Shown: piece by piece, positions 9,693-17,198 of the stretch
Numbering within the stretch: the stretch's first letter is position 1
Layout of the letters: every line of letters starts with the position of its first letter
Translations under genes and position numbers: made by a program
Assembly: GCA_014380115.1 (NCBI GenBank)
Contig: JACMKK010000078.1
Location: 1-33,774 of the forward strand
Direction: 5' to 3'
Source of the DNA: Luteimonas sp.
GTDB taxonomy: Bacteria > Pseudomonadota > Gammaproteobacteria > Xanthomonadales > Xanthomonadaceae
Length of the DNA stretch: 33,774 bases
Notes under the pieces: generated by a model
Told to the model about the DNA's origin: nothing
The model's database searches: none
What the model saw: the letters and a program-made list of their open reading frames with translations, nothing else

Positions 9693-9726
9693 TCCGCCCT
9701 TTCCAGCCGCCGGACGTCTCCCACCC

Positions 9727-10731
9727 ATGAGCATCGAACAGCTTGCCGAAACCGCCCTGGCCATGGTCGCCGCGGGCAAGGGCATCATCGCGATCGACGA
9801 GTCGAACGCCACCATCGCCAAGCGCTTCGACGGCGTCGGCATCCCGAACAACGAAGAGAATCGCCGCGCCTACCGCGAGCTGCTGCTGACTACACCGAAG
9901 CTGTCGGACTATATTTCCGGCGCGATCCTGTACGACGAAACGATCCGCCAATCGACCAAGGCCGGCGTGCCGTTCACCAAGGTCATGACCGACGCCGGCA
10001 TCATCCCGGGCATCAAGGTCGATATGGGCCCGAAGCCGCTGGCGGGTTTTCCGGGCGAAGTGGTGACCGAAGGCCTCGACGGCCTGCGCGAGCGCCTGCA
10101 GGAGTACTACAAGCTCGGCGCGCGCTTCGCCAAGTGGCGCGCGGTGATCAATATCGGCGAGGACATCCCATCGGGCACCTGCATCGAGGCCAATTCGCAT
10201 GCGCTCGCGCGCTATGCGGCACTGTGCCAGGAAGCTGGTCTGGTGCCGATGGTCGAGCCCGAGGTCCTCATGGACGGCAGCCACGACATCGAGACCTGCT
10301 ACGAGGTCACCGAAGTCACGCTGCGTTCGCTGTTCGACGCGCTGTACCAGCAGAACGTCATGCTCGAAGGCACCATCCTGAAGGCTTCGATGGTGTTGCC
10401 GGGCAAGGACAGCGATGAGGAGGCGTCGGTCGAGGAGGTCGCCGAATCGACCTTGATGTGCCTGAAGTCGACCGTGCCGGCGATCCTGCCGGGGATCGTG
10501 TTCCTCTCCGGCGGCCAGTCGGACGAGGACGCGACAGCCCATCTAGACGCGATGAACCGGATGGGCCCGAATCCGTGGCCGTTGTCGTTCTCCTACGGCC
10601 GCGCGATGCAGTCGGCAGCGCTGCAGTTATGGTCCAAGGATCTTGCAGGCAATCTCAGCAAGGCCCAGGAAACCGTGTATGCCCGCGCCAAGGACAATGG
10701 ACTGGCCGCGCTCGGGAAGTGGGAAGGCTGA
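9727..10731 (+). CDS. Class I fructose-bisphosphate aldolase
   Basis: 334 aa; GKGIIAIDESNATIAKRF, GVPFTKVMTDAGIIPGIKVDMG, KWRAVINIG, GTILKASMV, GIVFLSGGQSDEDAT. Confidence 0.96.
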   Translation: MSIEQLAETALAMVAAGKGIIAIDESNATIAKRFDGVGIPNNEENRRAYRELLLTTPKLSDYISGAILYDETIRQSTKAGVPFTKVMTDAGIIPGIKVDMGPKPLAGFPGEVVTEGLDGLRERLQEYYKLGARFAKWRAVINIGEDIPSGTCIEANSHALARYAALCQEAGLVPMVEPEVLMDGSHDIETCYEVTEVTLRSLFDALYQQNVMLEGTILKASMVLPGKDSDEEASVEEVAESTLMCLKSTVPAILPGIVFLSGGQSDEDATAHLDAMNRMGPNPWPLSFSYGRAMQSAALQLWSKDLAGNLSKAQETVYARAKDNGLAALGKWEG

Positions 10732-10757
10732 ATCAGGCCGCCATCGTCTGCGAAAAC

Positions 10758-10781
10758 GCCGGCTTCGTGCCGGCTTTTTTT
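10758..10781 (+). terminator. Rho-independent terminator after fba
   Basis: gccggc-ttcgt-gccggc followed by seven T. Confidence 0.85.
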
Positions 10782-10863
10782 ATTCTTGGTTCTCGGCAGG
10801 GCTCCCGCCAGTCTGATGGATCCCTGAAGAGAGGTCACCGAACGGCTTGAGATGCGGGCTGCC

Positions 10864-10892
10864 TTGAATATAATTGCCTAGGCAACTATATG
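10864..10892 (+). promoter_or_regulatory. Putative promoter and MarR operator
   Basis: TTGAAT (10864-10869), 17-bp spacer, TATATG (10887-10892); perfect palindrome TTGCCTAGGCAA (10874-10885) inside the spacer. Confidence 0.6.
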
Positions 10893-10902
10893 TTAGGCAG
10901 AC

Positions 10903-11388
10903 ATGGCACCCAACGACCCCAATATCCCCAATGCTCCCTCGGTCGGCTACCTGATCGCCGACCTGACCCGCCTCTTCGGCCGGGTTTTCGACCGCCGCGC
11001 CGCCCATTTGGGCCTGACGCGGGTGCAATGGCGCTCGCTCAAGCGCATCCATGACAACGAGGGCCTGACCCAGTCCGGCCTGGCCGACCTGCTCGACATG
11101 GAACCGATCGCGGTCGGCCGCGTCATCGATCGCCTGCAGAAGGCCGGCTTCGTCGAACGCCGCGCCGATCCGGACGACCGTCGTTGTTGGCGCCTGTACC
11201 TGCTGCCGCAGTCGATGCAGGTCATGGACGGCATCGGCCGCGTCTCGATCGTGCTGCGCGAAGACGCCACGCACGGCGTAGACCCGGGCGATTACGAAAC
11301 CACGATGCGCGTGCTCGAACAGATGCGCGACAACCTCATCCGCCTCGACCGCGAGAGCCGCGGCGAGGCTACTTCCAGAAAGGCCTGA
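10903..11388 (+). CDS. MarR family transcriptional regulator
   Basis: 161 aa; LGLTRVQWRSLKRIHDNEGLTQSGLADLLDMEPIAVGRVIDRLQKAGFVERRADPDDRRCWRLYL wHTH. Confidence 0.93.
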   Translation: MAPNDPNIPNAPSVGYLIADLTRLFGRVFDRRAAHLGLTRVQWRSLKRIHDNEGLTQSGLADLLDMEPIAVGRVIDRLQKAGFVERRADPDDRRCWRLYLLPQSMQVMDGIGRVSIVLREDATHGVDPGDYETTMRVLEQMRDNLIRLDRESRGEATSRKA

Positions 11389-11392
11389 TGCC

Positions 11393-12481
11393 ATGACGTC
11401 CAAGATCAATCCGCAAGCCGAAACCGTCCCGGTGCCGGCCAAGAAGCGCCGCAAGGTGCCGCTGTGGCTGTGGGTCGCCGCGCCGCTGGCCATGGCCGGC
11501 TTCTTCGGCTGGGAATGGTGGGCCTCGAGCCGCGAGGTCGGCACCGACAACGCCTACGTCAAGGCCGACCGCGTGCTGATTGCGCCGCAGGTCGGCGGCC
11601 GCGTGGTGGCGGTCGGCGTCAGCCAGAACCAGGCGGTAAAGCAGGGCGACCTGCTGTTCCGCATCGATCCCGAGCCATTGCAGATCGCGCTGGCGCAGGC
11701 CGAGGCGCAACTGGCACGCATCGCCAACAGCGCCAATGCGTCGCGCGCGTTGGTCGAGGAGGCCGGCACGTCGATCTCCGCCGCCGACGAAAACCTGCAA
11801 TGGGCGAAACGCGATTTCGCGCGCATGAGCGAGCTGGCCGCCAAGCAACTGGTCGCGCGCAAGATGCTCGACGACGCACGGCATGCCGTCGCCGAAGCGC
11901 AGGTGCAACGCGAGTCTGCGATCGCCACGCAGTCGCAGGCCAACGCCGTGCTCAGCGGCAGCGTCCGTACGCCGACGGCTAAGCTGCCGGAGTATCGCGC
12001 CGCACTCGCTGCGGTGCAGAAGGCGAAACTCGACATCGCGCATTCCGAAGTGCGCGCGCCGGTCGATGGCATCGTCGGCCTGCATGACCTGCAGGTCGGC
12101 GAATACATCAACATCGGCCAGACCGCGATGCCGCTGGTGGCGACCGCGCCGATCTGGATCGAGGCGAATTTCAAGGAAACCGATCTGACGAAGATGCGCA
12201 TCGGCCAGCCGGCGAAGATCACCGTCGACAGCTATCCGGGCGTGAAATGGATTGCACACGTCGCCTCGATCAGCCCCACCTCGGGCGCGGAATTCAGCGT
12301 GCTGCCGCCGCAGAACGCGACCGGCAACTGGGTCAAGATCGTGCAGCGCATCCCGGTGCGCCTCGAGATCGACCGTGCCGAAGCCGATGCGCCGCAATTG
12401 CGGGCCGGCATGAGCGCGGAAGTGGAAGTCGATTTGCGCGAGGGCGGCGCGTCGGCGAATCGCGCGACAGCGGCGCGTTGA
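11393..12481 (+). CDS. HlyD/EmrA family efflux membrane-fusion protein
   Basis: Single N-terminal TM, GTDNAYVKADRVLIAPQVGGRVVAVGVSQNQAVKQGDLLFRIDP, APVDGIVGLHDLQVGEYINIGQ. Confidence 0.92.
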   Translation: MTSKINPQAETVPVPAKKRRKVPLWLWVAAPLAMAGFFGWEWWASSREVGTDNAYVKADRVLIAPQVGGRVVAVGVSQNQAVKQGDLLFRIDPEPLQIALAQAEAQLARIANSANASRALVEEAGTSISAADENLQWAKRDFARMSELAAKQLVARKMLDDARHAVAEAQVQRESAIATQSQANAVLSGSVRTPTAKLPEYRAALAAVQKAKLDIAHSEVRAPVDGIVGLHDLQVGEYINIGQTAMPLVATAPIWIEANFKETDLTKMRIGQPAKITVDSYPGVKWIAHVASISPTSGAEFSVLPPQNATGNWVKIVQRIPVRLEIDRAEADAPQLRAGMSAEVEVDLREGGASANRATAAR

Positions 12482-12508
12482 TCGGGCGCCGCGCATTGAC
12501 CTATCCGG

Positions 12509-12642
12509 TCGTCATTCCCGCGAAGGCGGGAACCCAGCGACTTTCAGTTTCCGCTGCCCCGATTTAGCAAACCCCACGTCTTTGACGTACTCGTGGCTGA
12601 CATGGCAAAGACACTGGGTTCCCGCCTTCGCGGGAATGACGA
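12509..12642. repeat. Inverted-repeat intergenic element (29-bp perfect arms, dRS3-like core)
   Basis: tcgtcattcccgcgaaggcgggaacccag (12509-12537) and its exact reverse complement (12614-12642). Confidence 0.85.
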
Positions 12643-12695
12643 GCAAAAACGAGAGTGGCCATAACCTGGTCCGGCCGCACTAGAGAAGACACCCC

Positions 12696-14234
12696 ATGAT
12701 CGACCGCCTCAAACAAAGCGCCGCCGCCGGCGGCACCGGCCTGCTGGTCGGCTCGGTGATGCTGGCCACGCTGATGCAGGCGCTGGACACGACGATCGCC
12801 AATGTCGCGCTGCCCGACATGCAGGGCTCGCTGTCGGCGACGCAGGACCAAGTCTCATGGGTGCTGACCAGCTATATCGTCGCGGCCGCGATCCTGACAC
12901 CGGTGACCGGCTGGCTGGCCGGACGGCTCGGCCGCCGCATGCTGCTGATCGTCTCGGTCACCGGTTTCACCGTCGCCTCGCTGTTGTGCGGCATCGCCAC
13001 CGGCATCGGCGAGATGGTGTTGTTCCGCGTGCTGCAGGGCGTGTTCGGCGCCGCGCTGGTGCCGATCTCGCAGTCGCTGCTGCTCGATGCGTTCCCGAAG
13101 GAGAAGCACGGCGCGGCGATGGCCTTGTGGGGCATGGGCATCATGATCGGGCCGATCCTCGGTCCGCCCCTCGGCGGCTTTCTCACCGAGAACTACAGCT
13201 GGCGCTGGGTGTTCCTGATCAACCTGCCGGTCGGCCTGCTGGCGCTCGCCGGCATCTTCGCCAGCGTCAAGAAGGAACCGACGCACGAGCGCCCCATCGA
13301 CGGGATCGGTCTTGCATTGCTCGCGCTCGGCATCGGCGGATTGCAGCTGATGCTCGACCGCGGCCAGGGCGAAGACTGGTTCGGCAGCCTCGAAGTGCAG
13401 ATCGAAGCCGCGGTCGCGATCCTCGCGCTGTATCTCTACGGCCTGTGGTGGTGGAACCGGCGCGAGCGCTCCTTGCTCGATCTCAGTTTGTTGAAGAACG
13501 GCAATTTCGCCGTCGGCTGCGTGTTGATCTTCGTCGTCGGCATCGTGCTGTTCGCGACGCTGGCCTTGTTGCCGCCGTACCTCAGCAGCCTCATGCACTA
13601 TCCGGTGCTCACCATCGGCTTGGTGCTGGCGCCGCGCGGCGTCGGCACGATGTTCAGCATGATGCTGTCCGGGCGCCTGCTCGGCAGGATCGATGCGCGC
13701 TGGCTGATCCTCACCGGCATGGCGCTGATGGTGTATTCGCTGTACGGCATGACGTCGTTCGGCCCGGAAGTGTCGATGTCGGCGGTGGTCTGGCTCGGCG
13801 TGATTCAGGGCATGGGCCTGGGGCTGGTGTTCGTACCGATCTCGACGGTCGCCTACGCCACGCTCGAACCGCACCAGCGCACCGAGGCCGCCGGACTGTT
13901 CAGCCTGATCCGCAACATCGGTTCCTCGGTCGGCATCTCGGTGGTGTTCACGATGCTGTCTCGCGCCAACCAGATCGGCCATGCCGAGATCGGATCGCGC
14001 ATCCCGGCGTTCGGCGCCGAGACCACGCTGTTGCCGGCGCTGTGGAATCCGTCGACGCAGGCCGGCGCGGCCCTGCTCAACAACGAAGTCATGCGCCAGG
14101 CCGCCGCGATCGGCTATATCAATGATTTCAAGTTGATGATGGTGCTGACCCTGTGCGCGACCCCGCTGGTGCTGATGATGCAGGGCGGCAAGGCCCGCGC
14201 CGGAGCACCCACGGACGCGGCGGCGGTGCACTGA
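12696..14234 (+). CDS. DHA2-family (EmrB/QacA) MFS drug transporter
   Basis: MLATLMQALDTTIANVALPDMQGSLSATQDQVSWVLTSYIVAAAILTPVTGWLAGRLGRR; 14-TM pattern. Confidence 0.94.
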   Translation: MIDRLKQSAAAGGTGLLVGSVMLATLMQALDTTIANVALPDMQGSLSATQDQVSWVLTSYIVAAAILTPVTGWLAGRLGRRMLLIVSVTGFTVASLLCGIATGIGEMVLFRVLQGVFGAALVPISQSLLLDAFPKEKHGAAMALWGMGIMIGPILGPPLGGFLTENYSWRWVFLINLPVGLLALAGIFASVKKEPTHERPIDGIGLALLALGIGGLQLMLDRGQGEDWFGSLEVQIEAAVAILALYLYGLWWWNRRERSLLDLSLLKNGNFAVGCVLIFVVGIVLFATLALLPPYLSSLMHYPVLTIGLVLAPRGVGTMFSMMLSGRLLGRIDARWLILTGMALMVYSLYGMTSFGPEVSMSAVVWLGVIQGMGLGLVFVPISTVAYATLEPHQRTEAAGLFSLIRNIGSSVGISVVFTMLSRANQIGHAEIGSRIPAFGAETTLLPALWNPSTQAGAALLNNEVMRQAAAIGYINDFKLMMVLTLCATPLVLMMQGGKARAGAPTDAAAVH

Positions 14235-14259
14235 CTGCGGTCGTCGCCGGCGTCGGCGT

Positions 14260-14802
14260 ATGCTGCCCGTCGGTGCAGCAGTGGCGGATTCCGGCATGAC
14301 CGCAGCAAACCGGCTCCCACCCGATGCGATCGACGCGCTCGCGCGCGGCGAAACGATTGAGGCCATCAAGCGCGTGCGCGCAGCGACGGGCCTGGGGCTG
14401 AAGGAGGCGAAGGATCTCGTCGACGCTTATCGCCATCCCGGCGGCGGCGCGACCAGCCATGCACCCGGAAGCGGCCCGTCGATCGCAGGGCGCGCGCTCA
14501 ATGTGACGGACGCGTCTACTGCGGGTGGCGCACTCATCGTGCCGTCCGCCGCCGCGACGGCGCTGCAGCGCGGCAACATCATCGAGGCGATCAAGCTGAT
14601 CCGCGACGCGAACCGGCTCGGCCTGAAGGAGGCCAAGGACGCGGTCGAGCACTTGCGCACCGGACCGCAAACGCCTTCGCCATTGCACGCGCACCCGCGC
14701 CGGATGCCGACGGTGATGCAGGGCGATCGCGGCCTCGGCGGATGGATCGTGCTGGCCGCGGTGGTGATCACGGCGTTCGCGTGGTGGTTGTTGTCCTTGT
14801 AG
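14260..14802 (+). CDS. Tail-anchored protein with two ribosomal protein L7/L12 C-terminal-like motifs
   Basis: Motifs AIDALARGETIEAIKRVRAATGLGLKEAKDLVDAY and AATALQRGNIIEAIKLIRDANRLGLKEAKDAVEHL; C-terminal TM GGWIVLAAVVITAFAWWLLSL. Alternative start ATG 14296. Confidence 0.75.
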   Translation: MLPVGAAVADSGMTAANRLPPDAIDALARGETIEAIKRVRAATGLGLKEAKDLVDAYRHPGGGATSHAPGSGPSIAGRALNVTDASTAGGALIVPSAAATALQRGNIIEAIKLIRDANRLGLKEAKDAVEHLRTGPQTPSPLHAHPRRMPTVMQGDRGLGGWIVLAAVVITAFAWWLLSL

Positions 14803-14803
14803 C

Positions 14804-14835
14804 AGGAGCGCCCCCTGGGCGCGGCGACCGCTCCT
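14804..14835. repeat. REP-like hairpin between convergent genes
   Basis: Outer arms aggagcg/cgctcct (14804-14810/14829-14835) and inner gcgccc-cct-gggcgc (14808-14822). Confidence 0.55.
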
Positions 14836-14854
14836 ACCAAACACGGCGGCGTTC

Positions 14855-15841
14855 TTACGGCCGCGGAAACGCGTCCGCCATCGGCCCCGCCTGTGCCGCC
14901 AGCCAGTCGTCGTCCGAGCCTTCGTTGACACCTTCGAACAGGATCGTCGAGAAATAGCGCTCGCCGGTGTCGGGCAGCATCGCCAGGATCACGTCACCGT
15001 CGTTTGCGGTCTTCGCGACTTCGAGTGCCGCGGCGATCGTCGCGCCGGCGGAGATGCCCACGAAGATGCCTTCCTCCTGCGCCATGCGCCGCGCGATGTC
15101 GCGCGCGACGATGTCGTCGACTGGCAGGATCTGCGCGGCGACTTCGCGATTGAGCACGGCCGGGACGAAGTCGGGCGTCCAGCCCTGGATCTTGTGGGGT
15201 TGCCATTCCTTGCCGGCGAGCAGCGACGCACCAGCCGGCTCGCAGGTGGTGACCTTCACTTCAGGACGCGCGACCTTCAACACTTCGCCGACACCGGTCA
15301 GCGTGCCGCCCGTGCCCCAGCCGGTGACGAAATGATCGAGCCGGCGACCGGCAAAATCGCGCAGGATTTCTGCCGCGGTGGTCTGCCGGTGGTAAGCGGG
15401 ATTGGCGGGATTCTCGAACTGGCGGGCCAAAAACCAACCGTGCCGCTTGGCCAGTTCCTCGGCCTTGCGCACCATGCCGCTGCCGCGCTCGGCGGCCGGC
15501 GTCAGGATGACCTTGCCGCCGTAAGCGCGGATCAGCTTGCGGCGTTCGATCGAAAAGGTTTCCGACATCGTCGCAACGAATTTGTAACCGCGTGCGGCGC
15601 AGACCATCGCCAGCGCGACGCCGGTGTTGCCCGACGTCGCCTCGACCACGGTGTCCCCCGGTTTCAGCAGGCCCTTGGCCTCGGCATCGAGAATGATGGC
15701 GATCGCGAGCCGGTCCTTGACCGAGCCGCCGGGGTTGAAGGATTCGACCTTCGCGTAGAGGGTCACGCCCGACGGCGCGATGCGGTGCAGGCGAACGACC
15801 GGCGTGCGGCCGATGGTGTCGAGGATGCTGTCATGGATCAT
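14855..15841 (-). CDS. cysK: Cysteine synthase A (O-acetylserine sulfhydrylase)
   Basis: MIHDSILDTIGRTPVVRLHRI, ESFNPGGSVKDRLA, VEATSGNTGVALAMVCAARGY, GWGTGGTLTGVGEVLK. Confidence 0.95.
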   Translation of the reverse strand: MIHDSILDTIGRTPVVRLHRIAPSGVTLYAKVESFNPGGSVKDRLAIAIILDAEAKGLLKPGDTVVEATSGNTGVALAMVCAARGYKFVATMSETFSIERRKLIRAYGGKVILTPAAERGSGMVRKAEELAKRHGWFLARQFENPANPAYHRQTTAAEILRDFAGRRLDHFVTGWGTGGTLTGVGEVLKVARPEVKVTTCEPAGASLLAGKEWQPHKIQGWTPDFVPAVLNREVAAQILPVDDIVARDIARRMAQEEGIFVGISAGATIAAALEVAKTANDGDVILAMLPDTGERYFSTILFEGVNEGSDDDWLAAQAGPMADAFPRP

Positions 15842-16106
15842 GGCGATGTCCTGCGTTGGGGGAGTCGGCCCGGCATGGTGCCCGATCCTGCGGTTTCGAC
15901 GAGCGTCCTGCGCGAAACAGGCCTGCCGAAAGTCATGCCGGTGCACCTAGACTGCGCAAACTGGCGTCTAATTGCCACCTCACAACGGCAACACCGTGTC
16001 GTATCGGTCAACCCGGGCGTCAACCATCGGCCCGTCACGGCCGTTACTCCCGGGTTGGCTAGAATTTGCCGTCCGCTGCCCCTATTTTTGCGAAGCGTGG
16101 TGCTTG

Positions 16107-17192
16107 ATGCATGTTCCTCCGTTCGCCCGTGCGATCTGCCTGCTCGGGGTCGTTCTTTCCATCGCTGCCTGCGGCAAGGACGAGGCGCAAGCCAAGGACA
16201 AACAGGCGGGCGATCGGCCGATTCCCGTGACCATGGAAGTCGTGCGGCAACAGCCGTGGAGCGACACGATCCTCGCCCTCGGCACCGCCAAGGCGCGTGA
16301 GTCGGTGACCGTCACCGCCAAGGTCAGCGAGACCGTGCAACGCGTGCATTTCGACAGCGGCGACGAAGTGGCCAAGGGCGCGCCGCTGGTCACGCTGACC
16401 GGCCAGCAGCAACAGGCATCGCTCACAGCGCTGGAAGCCACGGCGGCGGAGGCCGAGCGCATGTACAAGCGCCAGAGTGAGCTCGCCGAGCAGCAGCTCA
16501 TCGCGCGTTCTTCGCTCGATACGCAACGCGCGACGCGCGACGCCACGCGCGCGCAGGTCGCCGTCGTTAGCGCCAACCTCGCCGATCGCGTGATCCGCGC
16601 GCCGTTCGCCGGCGTGCTCGGCATCCGCCAGGTCAGTCCGGGCACGCTGGTGACGCCGGGCATCGCGATCGCGACGCTCGATGACGTCTCGCGCGTCTAT
16701 GTCGATTTCCCGGTGCCGGAAGTGCAGCTCGCCAACCTCGCCACGGGGCAGGCACTGGGCGCGCGCAGCAATTCGTATCCGGGCCGCACGTTCGAGGGCA
16801 TCGTCAGCACCATCGACGCGCGCATCGACCCGGCCACGCGCGCGGTCACGGTGCGTGGCGATTTTCCCAATCCAGATCGCGCACTGCGCCCGGGCATGCT
16901 GCTCGAGGTGCAATTGTCGCGGCCCGAGCGACAGGCGCTGGTGGTGCCGGAAATCGCCTTGGTGCAGGTCGGCGCGGACACGTTCGTGTATCGCGTCAAG
17001 GCCGACGGCAGCGTCGAGCGGCCCAGGATCGAGGTCGGCGGCCGCACCGCCGGCAAGGTCGAGGTGAGCAGCGGCCTCAAGGCCGGCGACAGGATCGTCG
17101 TCGACGGCACCGGCAAGCTCAGCATCGGCAGCAAGGTCGTGCAGGGCGCGCCGGCGCAAGCGCAGGCGACGCCGTCGGCGACGCAAGGCTGA
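16107..17192 (+). CDS. RND efflux membrane-fusion (periplasmic adaptor) lipoprotein
   Basis: Lipobox LSIAAC; TAKVSETVQRVHFDSGDEVAKGAPLVTL; RAPFAGVLGIRQVSPGTLVTPGIAIATLDD. Confidence 0.92.
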   Translation: MHVPPFARAICLLGVVLSIAACGKDEAQAKDKQAGDRPIPVTMEVVRQQPWSDTILALGTAKARESVTVTAKVSETVQRVHFDSGDEVAKGAPLVTLTGQQQQASLTALEATAAEAERMYKRQSELAEQQLIARSSLDTQRATRDATRAQVAVVSANLADRVIRAPFAGVLGIRQVSPGTLVTPGIAIATLDDVSRVYVDFPVPEVQLANLATGQALGARSNSYPGRTFEGIVSTIDARIDPATRAVTVRGDFPNPDRALRPGMLLEVQLSRPERQALVVPEIALVQVGADTFVYRVKADGSVERPRIEVGGRTAGKVEVSSGLKAGDRIVVDGTGKLSIGSKVVQGAPAQAQATPSATQG

Positions 17193-17198
17193 CCGGCG

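Noticed and set aside
12855-14369. 504-aa minus-strand ORF opposite emrB
   Set aside because: Low-complexity Arg/Gln/His/Asp-rich composition, antisense to a clear MFS transporter.
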